Shown: positions 9,282 to 17,572, counted from the stretch's first letter. The stretch: 64,000 nucleotides of DNA from Burkholderia savannae (GCF_001524445.2 NZ_CP013417.1:1426001-1490000), one strand, 5' to 3'. Program-made: numbers and translations. The notes: a model not told the origin generated them from the letters alone.

Positions 9282-9358
9282 GGAGCGGTAGTTCAGTCGG
9301 TTAGAATACCGGCCTGTCACGCCGGGGGTCGCGGGTTCGAGTCCCGTCCGCTCCGCCA
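9282..9358 (+). tRNA. tRNA-Asp (anticodon GTC), copy 1
   Basis: A 77-base tRNA with acceptor stem GGAGCGG/CCGCTCC, anticodon loop CTGTCAC (anticodon GTC), T-arm GGGTTCGAGTCCC and encoded CCA. It is identical to copy 2 at 9580-9656. It follows tRNA-Glu by 79 bases, so the pair is probably one precursor. Confidence 0.95.
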
Positions 9359-9364
9359 GATCGA

Positions 9365-9398
9365 GAGCCCGTTCAGGCTGCATGTGAACGGGCTTTTT
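9365..9398 (+). terminator. Terminator-like hairpin after the first Glu/Asp pair
   Basis: A 10-bp stem (AGCCCGTTCA/TGAACGGGCT) with a 9-base loop is followed by TTTT. It has the form of an intrinsic terminator but lies only about 24 bases before the second tRNA-Glu, which has no obvious promoter of its own. Confidence 0.7.
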
Positions 9399-9422
9399 CG
9401 TTAAAGGTGTAAGCAGTACGTT

Positions 9423-9498
9423 GTCCCCTTCGTCTAGAGGCCTAGGACATCACCCTTTCACGGTGAGTACAGGGGTTCGAATCCCCTAGGGGACGCCA
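9423..9498 (+). tRNA. tRNA-Glu (anticodon TTC), copy 2
   Basis: Identical in all 76 bases to the tRNA-Glu at 9127-9202, including the encoded CCA. The flanking spacers differ from those of copy 1, so the duplication is not recent or the spacers have been free to drift. Confidence 0.95.
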
Positions 9499-9579
9499 AC
9501 ACAAGGCGTCGTTCGAACGAAACGTCGAGACGATGCGCCGGCAGGAAGCACCGACGCCTGCCAGGCAAGCAGCAAGACT

Positions 9580-9656
9580 GGAGCGGTAGTTCAGTCGGTT
9601 AGAATACCGGCCTGTCACGCCGGGGGTCGCGGGTTCGAGTCCCGTCCGCTCCGCCA
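9580..9656 (+). tRNA. tRNA-Asp (anticodon GTC), copy 2
   Basis: Identical in all 77 bases to the tRNA-Asp at 9282-9358. It lies 81 bases after the second tRNA-Glu and is followed by its own terminator. Confidence 0.95.
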
Positions 9657-9661
9657 AATCG

Positions 9662-9695
9662 AAGCCCGTTCAGGAACGCCTGAACGGGCTTTTTG
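9662..9695 (+). terminator. Intrinsic terminator after the tRNA cluster
   Basis: A 10-bp stem (AGCCCGTTCA/TGAACGGGCT) is followed by TTTTTG. The stem is the same as that of the hairpin at 9365-9398, showing that the Glu-Asp-terminator block was duplicated as a unit. Confidence 0.8.
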
Positions 9696-9815
9696 TTTTC
9701 CGTCCCGATTCCTGCCGGATTGTTCGGTGCATCGTGGCCGCATGCGTGCAAATCGGCATTGCAACGCGCGCCGGCTGCGCTATCGTGGCGATGACGCAGG
9801 TTTTGCGAACACGCC

Positions 9816-10286
9816 ATGTCCGATTCCGCCGCCGCTCCTCTCGTCTATCTGCTGCGCTCCGCCGAGCCGGGCGACTTCGAATTCGCGGAAGCGCTCACGC
9901 ACGGCAACATGAATGCATACTACGAGCGCCACGGCCTCAAATGGCGCGCGGATCTCTTTTTCGCGAGCTGGCGCGACTCGGAGAACTTCATTCTCGAGCT
10001 CGACGGTTCGCCCATCGGTTTGTTGAGAATCACCGAAGAGGGCGATTCGCTGCACATCCGCGACGTGCAGATCGCGCCGGGGCATCGGCAGCGCGGCGCG
10101 GGTACGTACCTGCTCGAGATGTCGCATCGCTTCGCGAAGGCGCGCGGCTTGCGGGAGACGCAGCTGCGCGTGTTCGTCGACAACCCGGCCGCGCGGCTCT
10201 ATCTGCGGATGGGCTATCGGCTCGCGGGGCCGCGTCTTGCGCAGTTCGGGTCGATCCGCCATATGGTGCGGCTCGTGCCGCGGTGA
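9816..10286 (+). CDS. GNAT family N-acetyltransferase
   Basis: A single-domain GNAT acetyltransferase of 156 residues. The acetyl-CoA binding motif is at about residues 87-100 (IAPGHRQRGAGTYL, the R/Q-x-x-G-x-G/A signature). The region after it (RVFVDNPAARLYLRMGYR) matches motif B, with the usual Asn and Tyr. It does not match a named GNAT well enough to assign a substrate. It stands alone, just after the tRNA cluster, and faces the AraC-type regulator across about 400 non-coding bases. Confidence 0.8.
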   Translation: MSDSAAAPLVYLLRSAEPGDFEFAEALTHGNMNAYYERHGLKWRADLFFASWRDSENFILELDGSPIGLLRITEEGDSLHIRDVQIAPGHRQRGAGTYLLEMSHRFAKARGLRETQLRVFVDNPAARLYLRMGYRLAGPRLAQFGSIRHMVRLVPR

Positions 10287-10691
10287 GGCCGCATGCGCGG
10301 CGGAGCCTCGTCGGGCGAACGGCGAAACGGCGCGAACGAATCGAGCGAGGCGACGGGGCGGCGCGTGCGCGATCGAGTGCGCGCCGCGTACGTAGAGCGT
10401 TGGCCGACGCGGATTCGATAAATGGCTTGCGTGAGGCGCGCCGCGATGGGCAGAGCATCTAGCAGTCCGAACGGGCGCGCGAACCTGCCTCGGCTCGCGG
10501 GGGGAACGACCGAGATCGACGGCTTCGCCTTGAACGCGCCGTGCCGCGCCGCGTCGATTCGGGACGGCGACCGAGGTCGATTGATTCCGTCGTGTTCGTC
10601 CGGACGCGCCGCTCGCAAGCGGAGTCGTCCGTCACATCCCGAAGGCCGAGCGCTCCGCCGGCCCGGTCGATCCGACCGCACCCGCCCGCCG
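10287..10691. other. Gene-free interval between convergent GNAT and AraC-type genes
   Basis: A 405-base region between two convergent genes. Frames through it lack ribosome sites and recognisable protein content. No terminator with a clear U-run was found. Confidence 0.5.
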
Positions 10692-11555
10692 TCACAGCAG
10701 CGGTCCGGCGTCCCCGTCGTCGGCCTGCGCGAGTTCCGCCGCCGCATGCACGTCGCCGCGCTGAATGAAGGCGCGAGGGCTCGCCCCGAACGCGCGCCGG
10801 AACATCGCGGAGAACGCGCTCTGGCTCTGGTAGCCGAGTTCGTGCGCGATGTGCGATAGCGGCCGCCCCTGGTTCAGGAGCGGAATCGCGCGCGCGAGCA
10901 GCGCCTGCTGACGCCATTGCGAAAAACTCACGCCGAGCTCCTGCTTGAAGAGCCGTGCGATCGTCCGCGTGCTCGCGCCGACGCACGCCGCCCAGTGCTC
11001 GAGCGATTCGCCCTGAGCCGGATGCGCGAGCACCGCTTCGCACAGCGCGCGCAGCCGCTTTTCGGCCGGCATCGGCACCGCGAGCGGCAGCGGCTCGGCA
11101 CGCGTGAGTTCGTCGAGCACGAGCTCGGCCAGCAGCCGCTCGCGCGCCCGATTGAGCGCGCGCGCCTCGAGCGCGACGATCAGCTCGCGCAGCAGCCCCG
11201 ACACCTCGACGACGCGGCACGCGTCGAGCCCGTCCGGCACCGCCGATTCGGCGACGTATAGCGTGCGCAGATACGCGTCCTCGACGATCACGACTTCATG
11301 CGGAATTCGCGGCGGCACCCAGATCGCGCGCGACGGCGGCACCATCCACGTCGAATCGGCCGTCGCGAGCCGCAGCACGCCGCGCGACGCGTACGCGAGC
11401 TGCGCCCACGCGTGCGAGTGCAGCGGCACGCGCGTGCCGGCGGCGGTCGCGCGGGCGCGCACGCGCATCGGGTGCGATGGGGTCGGCGCGAATTCGGACG
11501 GAACGTCGATCGTGGCGGCGGGCGGCTGCGCCGCAAGGGGAACGGACGGGCTCAT
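10692..11555 (-). CDS. AraC family transcriptional regulator with N-terminal cupin
   Basis: A predicted DNA-binding regulator of 287 residues. Residues of about 30-120 look like the AraC-type cupin sensor (VPLHSHAWAQLAYASRGVL has the His cluster). The C-terminal hundred or so residues carry the two helix-turn-helix motifs: the first around WAACVGASTRTIARLFKQ and the second in SHIAHELGYQSQSAFSAMFR, ending in the GASPRAF signature. The ATG at 11555 gives a full-length family member. It is divergent from rraA across 129 bases, so it might act on that region, but target and ligand are unknown. Confidence 0.85.
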   Translation of the reverse strand: MSPSVPLAAQPPAATIDVPSEFAPTPSHPMRVRARATAAGTRVPLHSHAWAQLAYASRGVLRLATADSTWMVPPSRAIWVPPRIPHEVVIVEDAYLRTLYVAESAVPDGLDACRVVEVSGLLRELIVALEARALNRARERLLAELVLDELTRAEPLPLAVPMPAEKRLRALCEAVLAHPAQGESLEHWAACVGASTRTIARLFKQELGVSFSQWRQQALLARAIPLLNQGRPLSHIAHELGYQSQSAFSAMFRRAFGASPRAFIQRGDVHAAAELAQADDGDAGPLL

Positions 11556-11684
11556 CGGTGATCGAAGACAGGGGCGGGTGGTGCGTCCGGCTATTGTAGG
11601 GCGAGCCTTCTACCTGCCGCAGCGGGATTTTTCTTCGCCGATAATGCCGGATCGACACCACACGGCCCTCCAGGAGACTTCGAC

Positions 11685-12182
11685 ATGATGTTCGCCACCA
11701 CCGACCTTTGCGACGCGAACGAAGGCCGCCTCGCGGACGGCACGCTGCGCGTGCTCGAGCCCGCGTTCCGCTCGTTCGGCGGCGTGCGGCGCTTCGCGGG
11801 ACCGGCCGCGACGCTCAAGCTGTTCGAGGACAACACGCTCGTGCGCGCGGCGCTCGAGCAGGATGGCGCGGGGCGCGTGCTCGTCGTCGATGGCGGCGGC
11901 AGCCTGCGCTGCGCGCTCGTCGGCGGCAACCTCGGCGCGCTCGCGCAGAAGAACGGCTGGGCCGGGATCGTCGTGAACGGTTGCGTGCGCGACTCGGCCG
12001 AACTCGCCGAATGCAGCGTCGGCGTGCTCGCGCTCGCCGCGCATCCGCGCAAGAGCGACAAGCGCGGCGTCGGGGTGAGCGACGTGCCCGTCGACGTACG
12101 CGGCACGCGCATCGTGCCGGGCGACTGGATTTACGCGGACGCCGACGGTGTCCTCGTCAGCGACGGCGCGCTGCTCGAGTGA
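11685..12182 (+). CDS. rraA: RraA-type protein (RNase E activity regulator / HMG aldolase fold)
   Basis: A 165-residue RraA family protein, the standard length. In E. coli RraA binds and inhibits RNase E; several relatives are instead 4-hydroxy-4-methyl-2-oxoglutarate aldolases. Family features are the TTDLCDA N terminus, [18 protein letters not shown] (about 65-83), [14 protein letters not shown] (about 88-101), which carries the Arg and Asp needed by the aldolases, and the closing [11 protein letters not shown]. Because the aldolase R-D pair is present, sequence alone cannot separate the two roles. The start is ATG at 11685 with ATG at 11688 possible; GGAG lies upstream. Confidence 0.85.
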   Translation: MMFATTDLCDANEGRLADGTLRVLEPAFRSFGGVRRFAGPAATLKLFEDNTLVRAALEQDGAGRVLVVDGGGSLRCALVGGNLGALAQKNGWAGIVVNGCVRDSAELAECSVGVLALAAHPRKSDKRGVGVSDVPVDVRGTRIVPGDWIYADADGVLVSDGALLE

Positions 12183-12234
12183 CGCGGCGGCGTGCCGGCT
12201 CGATGGCACGACTGTAACAAGGAAGGGAAATGCG

Positions 12235-12642
12235 ATGCGCTACGTATTCTGCTACGGGACCCTGAGAGCGGGCGAGATCAACGACATCGGCCGGGCGGCC
12301 GCGCGGCACGGCATCGCGGCGCCGACGCTGATCGGCGCCGTGGCGGTGGCGGGGCGGCTGTACGATTTCGGCAATTATCCGGGGATGGTCGCCGAGAGCG
12401 GCCGCGATCTCGTCTGGGGCGACGTCTACGCGATCGACGAGCAACTCGTGCCGGTGCTCGACGAGATCGAGGCGGTCTATCCGGGCATCGAGGGGCTGTT
12501 CGTGCAGCAGCAGGCGTTGGTCGAGCTCGGCGGGCGGCGGTACGATTGCCTGTACTATCCGGTCGTCGCGCATTCGATCGCGGACCGGCCGCGGATCGAG
12601 TCGGGCGATTGGGTGCAGTATCGCCGAGCGCGCGCCGCGTGA
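12235..12642 (+). CDS. Gamma-glutamylcyclotransferase family (AIG2-like) protein
   Basis: A 135-residue member of the GGCT/AIG2 fold. The N-terminal YGTLR motif (residues 6-10) is the substrate loop of this family, and the segment around VLDEIEAVYPG (about 77-87) carries the expected catalytic Glu. Such enzymes release 5-oxoproline from gamma-glutamyl amines or peptides; the substrate here is unknown. The ATG at 12235 follows a GGAAGGGAA ribosome site. It lies 52 bases after rraA on the same strand, so co-transcription is likely. Confidence 0.8.
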   Translation: MRYVFCYGTLRAGEINDIGRAAARHGIAAPTLIGAVAVAGRLYDFGNYPGMVAESGRDLVWGDVYAIDEQLVPVLDEIEAVYPGIEGLFVQQQALVELGGRRYDCLYYPVVAHSIADRPRIESGDWVQYRRARAA

Positions 12643-12905
12643 CGCTGCGTCGCATGTGCGATCTGCGGCTGCGACGTGTGGCGGCGACCGTCGTGCGCGA
12701 GCGTGGCGGCGTGCGAAATCTGGCCGCGGACGTCGGATGCGCGACCGTCGATGGCCGACGACGGCCGGCTTCGAACGAGGAAGCGCGGCCGGCGAGCGCC
12801 GACGCCGCCTATGGCGCCCGATAGGGAACGCAAGGGCCGCCGTCGAGCCGGGAGTCCAAAGTTCTAGCGGCAAGAGGACGGGAACAAAAATCCAAACCGA
12901 CGTCC

Positions 12906-13030
12906 AACGCTGAACGCTGAACGCTGAACGCTGAACACGCTGAACGCTGAACGCTGAACGCTGAACGCTGAACGCTGAACGCTGAACGCTGAACGCTGAA
13001 CGCTGAACGCTGAACGCTGAACGCTGAACG
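12906..13030. repeat. Tandem array of a 7-bp unit (AACGCTG)
   Basis: Four perfect copies of AACGCTG at 12906-12933, then one copy expanded to nine bases (AACACGCTG, 12934-12942), then twelve perfect copies at 12943-13026 and a partial AACG. Apart from the two-base insertion there is no sequence variation. This is a typical variable-number tandem repeat. It lies between two convergent genes, directly upstream of the aceB terminator hairpin as read on the plus strand. Confidence 0.95.
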
Positions 13031-13056
13031 ACAAAAGGCGCCCACAGGGCGCCTTT
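13031..13056 (-). terminator. Intrinsic terminator of aceB
   Basis: A perfect 10-bp stem (AAAGGCGCCC/GGGCGCCTTT) with a 3-base loop. Read on the minus strand it ends in CCTTTTGT. It lies 108 bases beyond the aceB stop and abuts the 7-bp tandem array. Confidence 0.8.
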
Positions 13057-13163
13057 CGCATTTCCGGCTCAGGCGACGCGAGCATCCAGGTTCGTGAGTC
13101 GCGCCGCGAATCATGCGAGGCGCGGCGGCGCATCACATACGACGCGCGGCCGCCCCCGTTCGC

Positions 13164-14756
13164 TCAGATTTCTTCGTAGAGCGGCAGCGTCAGGAACTCG
13201 GTGAAGTTCTCCGACGTCGACATCTGCTCGAAGATCACCGCGGCGCGATCGTAAGGCGCCGTGTCGCCGCCGACCACTTGCTTCACGTTCTCGAGCTCGG
13301 CCTTCGCGTACTCGCGCACGAGCTCGGCCGTAACCTTGCGGCCGTCGTCGAGCACGCCCTTCGGCGAGCGAATCCACTGCCAGACTTGCGAGCGCGAAAT
13401 CTCGGCCGTCGCCGCGTCTTCCATCAGGTTGTGGATCGGCACGCAGCCGTTGCCCGCGAGCCACGAGCCGAGGTAGTGAATGCCGACGTTGACGTTGTTG
13501 CGCAGGCCCGCTTCGGTGATCGGCGCTTCCGGCTGGAAGTCGAGCAGGTTCTTGCCTTCGATCTGCACGTCGTCGCGCTGCTTGCCGATCTGGTTCGGCT
13601 TGTCGCCGAGCACCTTGACGAACTCTTCCATCGCGAGCGACACGAGGCCCGGGTGCGCGACCCAGCCGCCGTCGTAGCCGTCGGTCGCGTCGCGCTGCTT
13701 GTCAGCGCGCACGCCGCCCATCGCCTTGTCGTTCGCTTCCGGATCGTTCTTGATCGGGATCAGCGCGCTCATCCCGCCGATCGCCGGCGCGTTGCGCTTG
13801 TGGCAGGTCTTCAGCAGCAGCAGCGCGTAGGCGCGCATGAACGGCACCGTCATCGTGATCTTCGCGCGGTCGGCGAGGCAGAAATCGCGGTCGTTCTTGA
13901 ACTTCTTGATCGCGGAGAAGATGTAGTCCCAGCGGCCGGCGTTCAGGCCCGAGCTGTGCTCGCGCAGTTCGTACAGGATCTCGTCCATCTCGAACGCGGC
14001 GAGGATCGTCTCGATCAGCACGGTCGCGCGGATCGTGCCGCGCGGGATGCCGACCTGTTCCTGCGCGGCGACGAAGATGTCGTTCCAGAGACGCGCCTCG
14101 AGATGGCTTTCCATCTTCGGCAGATAGAAATACGGGCCCGAGCCGCGCGCGATGAGTTCCTTCGCGTTGTGGAACAGGAACAGGGCGAAATCGAAGATGC
14201 CGCCCGACACGCGCTCGCCGTCGACCGTCACGTGCTTCTCGTCGAGGTGCCAGCCGCGCGGACGCACGATCAGCGTCGCGATCTTGTCGTTGAGCTTGTA
14301 CGACTTGCCGTTCTGCTCGAGCGAGATCGTGCGGCGCACCGCGTCCTTCAGGTTGATCTGGCCGTCGATCTGGTTCGTCCAGCTCGGCGCGTTCGAATCC
14401 TCGAAGTCCGTCATGTACGAATCCGCGCCCGAGTTCAGCGCGTTGATGATCATCTTGCGCTCGACGGGGCCCGTGATCTCGACGCGGCGGCACTGCAAGT
14501 CCGCCGGCAGCGGCGCGACCTTCCAGTCGCCTTCGCGGATCGCTTGCGTCTCGGCGAGGAAGTCGGGGCGCTCGCCGGCGTCGAGGCGCTTCGTGCGTTC
14601 GACGCGCGCGGCCAGCAGCTCGCGGCGGCGCGGCGCGAACTGGCGGTGCAGCTTCGCGACGAGCTCGAGCGCGTCGGGCGCGAGAATCGCTTCGTAACCG
14701 GGCTTGATCTCGCCCGAGATCGCCATGCCTTGCGGCAGCTTCAGCGTCGTGGTCAT
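13164..14756 (-). CDS. aceB: Malate synthase A
   Basis: Condenses glyoxylate and acetyl-CoA to malate, the second step of the glyoxylate shunt. The protein has 530 residues, the AceB length. Family motifs include the substrate segment [14 protein letters not shown], the block [34 protein letters not shown] and the closing [10 protein letters not shown] with the acetyl-CoA site. The ATG at 14756 follows a clear AAGGAG. It lies 66 bases after the haloacid dehalogenase gene on the same strand, so the two are probably co-transcribed. The other shunt enzyme, aceA, is about 3 kb away on the same strand. Confidence 0.96.
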   Translation of the reverse strand: MTTTLKLPQGMAISGEIKPGYEAILAPDALELVAKLHRQFAPRRRELLAARVERTKRLDAGERPDFLAETQAIREGDWKVAPLPADLQCRRVEITGPVERKMIINALNSGADSYMTDFEDSNAPSWTNQIDGQINLKDAVRRTISLEQNGKSYKLNDKIATLIVRPRGWHLDEKHVTVDGERVSGGIFDFALFLFHNAKELIARGSGPYFYLPKMESHLEARLWNDIFVAAQEQVGIPRGTIRATVLIETILAAFEMDEILYELREHSSGLNAGRWDYIFSAIKKFKNDRDFCLADRAKITMTVPFMRAYALLLLKTCHKRNAPAIGGMSALIPIKNDPEANDKAMGGVRADKQRDATDGYDGGWVAHPGLVSLAMEEFVKVLGDKPNQIGKQRDDVQIEGKNLLDFQPEAPITEAGLRNNVNVGIHYLGSWLAGNGCVPIHNLMEDAATAEISRSQVWQWIRSPKGVLDDGRKVTAELVREYAKAELENVKQVVGGDTAPYDRAAVIFEQMSTSENFTEFLTLPLYEEI

Positions 14757-14822
14757 CGGTTTTCTCCTTGGTCGGTCAGTTACGCAGTGGTGCAATTGCA
14801 TGAAATGGGGCCGCGCGACGCG

Positions 14823-15581
14823 TCAGGCGGCGGGCGTCGGGCGCGCGCGGCCGGCCGTTTTCGCGGCGGCGGGCGGCGCATCCAGAAAGGCGAGCAGGTC
14901 GGCCATGCCGGCGCCCGTGCCCGCGGGCGGCGAGTCGAGTTCCTCGAACGGCGCGCCCGTGCGGTTCAGCCAGAAGGTCCGGTAGCCGAACCAGCCGGCG
15001 CCCGCGACGTCCCAGCCGTTCGACGACACGAACGCGATGTCGGCGGGCGCCGCGTCGAACGCCGTCGCGCCGAGTGCGTACGCGGCGGGCGACGGCTTGT
15101 ACGCGCGCGCCGTGTCGACCGACAACACGCGGTCGAACAGGCCGCTCATCCCGGCGCTCTTGATCGCGATGTCGAGCATCTGCGGATTGCCGTTCGACAG
15201 GATCGCGAGCTTCGGCGGCGTCTTGCGCGCACGCAGCGCGCGCAGCGTCGGCACCGTGTCGGGATACGTCGACAGGCACGCATATTCGTCCATCAGCCGC
15301 TTCTCGGCGGCCGCAGGCAGCGCGAGGCCGAGCGCGCGCGCGGCGAAGCGCAGCGCGTCGAGCGTCAGGTCCCAGAACGGCCGGTAGCGCGCGCCCGCCG
15401 GATCGGCGAGCGTGCGCAACTGCGAGTATTCGATCTGCTTGCGCCGCCAGAGCTGCGACAGCGGCTCGCCGCGCCCCGGAAACATCTGTTCCGCCGCGGC
15501 GACGACCGCGTGCACGTCGAACAGCGTGCCGTACGCGTCGAAGAGGATCGCCTTCGGGAAGGCGGGCGGGATGCCGGGCAT
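14823..15581 (-). CDS. L-2-haloacid dehalogenase (HAD superfamily, type II)
   Basis: A 252-residue HAD enzyme that closely follows the (S)-2-haloacid dehalogenases, which convert 2-haloacids to 2-hydroxyacids. The nucleophile is Asp15 in FDAYGTLFDVH, with Thr19; Arg46 has the same 31-residue spacing from the nucleophile as in the well-studied Pseudomonas enzyme. LSNGNPQML (Ser129, Asn130), YKPSPAAYAL (Lys162) and SSNGWD (Asn188, Asp191) complete the active site. The ATG at 15581 has GGAG upstream; a GTG at 15596 would add five residues. A phosphatase role (phosphoglycolate) is less likely given the WD and NRTG signatures. It precedes aceB and diverges from a LysR gene. Confidence 0.85.
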   Translation of the reverse strand: MPGIPPAFPKAILFDAYGTLFDVHAVVAAAEQMFPGRGEPLSQLWRRKQIEYSQLRTLADPAGARYRPFWDLTLDALRFAARALGLALPAAAEKRLMDEYACLSTYPDTVPTLRALRARKTPPKLAILSNGNPQMLDIAIKSAGMSGLFDRVLSVDTARAYKPSPAAYALGATAFDAAPADIAFVSSNGWDVAGAGWFGYRTFWLNRTGAPFEELDSPPAGTGAGMADLLAFLDAPPAAAKTAGRARPTPAA

Positions 15582-15622
15582 GACGTTGCGCTCCACGATC
15601 AGAGGTCGAAATCGATTCTATT

Positions 15623-15660
15623 AGTGATGGCTTGAACTAAAAAAGACAGTAATCATCACT
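15623..15660. promoter_or_regulatory. Candidate operator: dyad in the dehalogenase/LysR intergenic region
   Basis: AGTGATG (15623-15629) and CATCACT (15654-15660) form an inverted repeat whose centres are 31 bases apart, about three helical turns. It sits in an AT-rich patch of the 159-base divergent interval between the dehalogenase and LysR genes, where a LysR protein would be expected to bind. The role is inferred. Confidence 0.4.
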
Positions 15661-15740
15661 TGATTTTTTACTTTTCGATATCTAATCTGGAGCGATTTCA
15701 TGTTCAACGGAGCGGACGGCTCGCGCCGCCCGCGCACGGG

Positions 15741-16643
15741 ATGGATCGCTTCAAACAGATCGAAACGTTCGCCGCGGTCGCCGCGAAGGGCAGCCTGTCG
15801 GCGGCCGCGCACGCTGAAGGGGTCGCGCCCGCGATCATCGGCCGCCGGCTCGACGCGCTCGAGGAGCGGCTCGGCGTGAAGCTGCTCGTACGCACGACGC
15901 GCAAGCTCACGTTGACGTTCGAAGGCTCCGCGTTCCTCGAGGATTGCCAGCGGATCATCAACGACATGCAGAACGCCGAGGCGAGCGTGTCCGCGGGCGG
16001 CGTGAAGGCGAGCGGGCACCTGCGCGTGTCGGCGCCCGCGGGCTTCGGCCGGCGGCACGTCGCGCCGCTCGTGCCGGCGTTCACCGATGCGCATCCGGAC
16101 GTATCGGTCACGCTCGATCTGTCCGACCGAATGGTCGACCTCGTCAACGAGGGCTTCGATTGCGCGGTACGCCTGGGCGAGCTGCCCGATTCGTCGCTCG
16201 TGTCGCTCAAGCTCGGCGAGAACCGCCGCGTGTGCGTCGCGTCGCCCGCGTATCTCGCGCGCGCGGGCATGCCGGCGACGCTCGCCGATCTCGCGCGCCA
16301 CCGCTGCCTCGCGCTCGCGGCGAACGCGAACCAGCAGCGCGGCTGGACGTTCGTCGACGAAGGCAAGATCGTGTCGATCCGCGTGTCGGGCCCGATGGAG
16401 TGCACGGACGGCGCGGTGCTGCACGAATGGTGCCTCGACGGGCACGGCCTCGCGTGGCGCTCGTGGTGGGAGGTCGGCGCCGACATCGCGGCGGGCCGGC
16501 TGGTGAGCGTGCTCGACGCGTTCGCCGCGCCGCCGATCGGCATTCACGCGGTGTTCCCGCAGCGCCGGCATCTGCCGCTCAGGGTCCGGCTCTTTCTCGA
16601 TTTCCTGAAGCACACGTACGAGCGGCCCGGCTACTGGGGGTGA
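15741..16643 (+). CDS. LysR family transcriptional regulator
   Basis: A 300-residue LysR-type regulator. The winged helix-turn-helix is at residues 4-62 (FAAVAAKGSLSAAAHAEGV..IIGRRLDALEERLGVKLLVR) and the LysR substrate domain covers about 90-290. The ATG at 15741 gives the standard MDRFKQIETF start; the frame is open further upstream but without family sequence. It is divergent from the haloacid dehalogenase-aceB unit, and LysR proteins usually control their divergent neighbour, so regulation of those genes is a reasonable guess. The ligand is unknown. Confidence 0.88.
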   Translation: MDRFKQIETFAAVAAKGSLSAAAHAEGVAPAIIGRRLDALEERLGVKLLVRTTRKLTLTFEGSAFLEDCQRIINDMQNAEASVSAGGVKASGHLRVSAPAGFGRRHVAPLVPAFTDAHPDVSVTLDLSDRMVDLVNEGFDCAVRLGELPDSSLVSLKLGENRRVCVASPAYLARAGMPATLADLARHRCLALAANANQQRGWTFVDEGKIVSIRVSGPMECTDGAVLHEWCLDGHGLAWRSWWEVGADIAAGRLVSVLDAFAAPPIGIHAVFPQRRHLPLRVRLFLDFLKHTYERPGYWG

Positions 16644-16898
16644 CGCCGGTGCGGCGGCGCGGGCCTTCGCCGCGCGCGCGGGGCGTTCGCGCACCACTTC
16701 GGCATGCGCTGCGCACGCACAATTCGCGCCCGGCTGCGCGCGTTTCCGATATGAGGGCGAACCCTCTAGCGCGTGCGGCGGTGCGATTTCGCGCACTACA
16801 ATCGAATCACGCAGCGTCCGCACGGGCCGCCCGGCATCGGCCGGCCGTCGCGGGTACGCCCGCGCCCGGACGCGCCGCAGTTGCCGACGGAGCTCGCC

Positions 16899-17333
16899 AT
16901 GTTCAAGCACATCCTGGTTCCGACCGACGGGTCCGATCTGTCGAAGAAAGCGATCGACGGCGCGATCGATCTCGCGCAGGCGGTCGGCGCGCGGGTGACG
17001 GCCTACGCGTGCCTGCCGCAGTATCCGTACTCGCCGTTTTCCGAAGTCGTGATCGAACCGCCCGCCGATTTCCGCGAGCGCAGCGAGCGCGAGGCGCGCG
17101 CGCATCTGGCCGACGTCGAGGCCGCCGCGCGGCGCGCGGGCGTCGCGTGCGAATCGACGACGAGCGTGCATCCGTCGCCGTATCTCGGCATCATCGAAGC
17201 CGCCGAGCGGGGCGGCTGCGACGTGATTTTCATGGCGTCGCACGGCAGGCGCGGGCTCGGCAGCCTGCTGATCGGCAGCGAGACGCAGCGCGTGCTGACC
17301 CATACGAAGATTCCCGTGATCGTCTATCGATAG
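16899..17333 (+). CDS. Universal stress protein (UspA family)
   Basis: A 144-residue single-domain Usp. The N terminus FKHILVPTDGS is typical (Asp9 contacts adenine). The C-terminal nucleotide-binding signature is ASHGRRGLGSLLIGS at about residues 110-124: the G-x9-G-S spacing is kept, and the first Gly of the longer ATP-binding motif is Ala, as in many Usp proteins. It is expected to bind ATP and help under stress; a specific role cannot be given. It lies between the LysR gene and the aceA gene, convergent with the latter. Confidence 0.88.
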   Translation: MFKHILVPTDGSDLSKKAIDGAIDLAQAVGARVTAYACLPQYPYSPFSEVVIEPPADFRERSEREARAHLADVEAAARRAGVACESTTSVHPSPYLGIIEAAERGGCDVIFMASHGRRGLGSLLIGSETQRVLTHTKIPVIVYR

Positions 17334-17378
17334 CGTGTCGCGTGTAGCCCGACGAACGGCCGCGACGCGCCAGCCGAG

Positions 17379-17413
17379 AAAAAAATACGCGCGCCGGGCA
17401 GGGACCGGCGCGC
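17379..17413 (-). terminator. Intrinsic terminator on the aceA strand
   Basis: A 9-bp stem (GCGCGCCGG/CCGGCGCGC) with a 7-base loop. On the minus strand it is followed by GTATTTTTTT. It lies about 160 bases past the aceA stop and 46 bases from the stop of the convergent stress-protein gene. Confidence 0.7.
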
Positions 17414-17572
17414 TTCAATGTCGGCGACGTCGCGAGACGCCGCGCACCCTCGGGCAGGCATGGCGCAACCATGCGCGCGGCGGGTGAGTTCTCCCTGATA
17501 TGGTCTTGGTCTTGCCGGATGCGCGCCGCGGCGGCTCGTGGCCGCGCGCGGCGCGCCTGCGCCCGTCGGAGC

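Larger units (their letters stand above)
12643..13163. other. Interval between convergent cyclotransferase and aceB genes
   Basis: 521 bases without a credible gene. The left half is ordinary GC-rich sequence. The right half holds the 7-bp tandem array and the aceB terminator, listed separately. Confidence 0.6.

Noticed and set aside
9127..9697. Integrative element attachment site at the tRNA genes
   Set aside because: The only repeats are whole tRNA genes and terminators. No integrase, excisionase or cargo gene lies beside them.
9442..9817. Open frames on the minus strand across the tRNA-Glu and tRNA-Asp genes, reading as AERTGLEPATPGVTG and GADGTRTRDP-type peptides
   Set aside because: These are antisense translations of tRNA genes, a well-known source of false proteins. 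The tRNAs on the plus strand explain the conservation.
12906..13030. Possible CRISPR array
   Set aside because: Units are 7 bases with no spacers and no cas genes are nearby. It is a simple tandem repeat.
12809..13136. Frames encoding a repeated FSVQRSA heptapeptide
   Set aside because: They arise because a 7-bp repeat cycles through all three phases and gives a 7-residue peptide repeat. No ribosome site or flanking protein sequence supports a gene.
13113..15635. An 840-codon plus-strand frame opposite aceB and the dehalogenase gene
   Set aside because: It is the antisense shadow of two well-recognised enzymes and has no family features.
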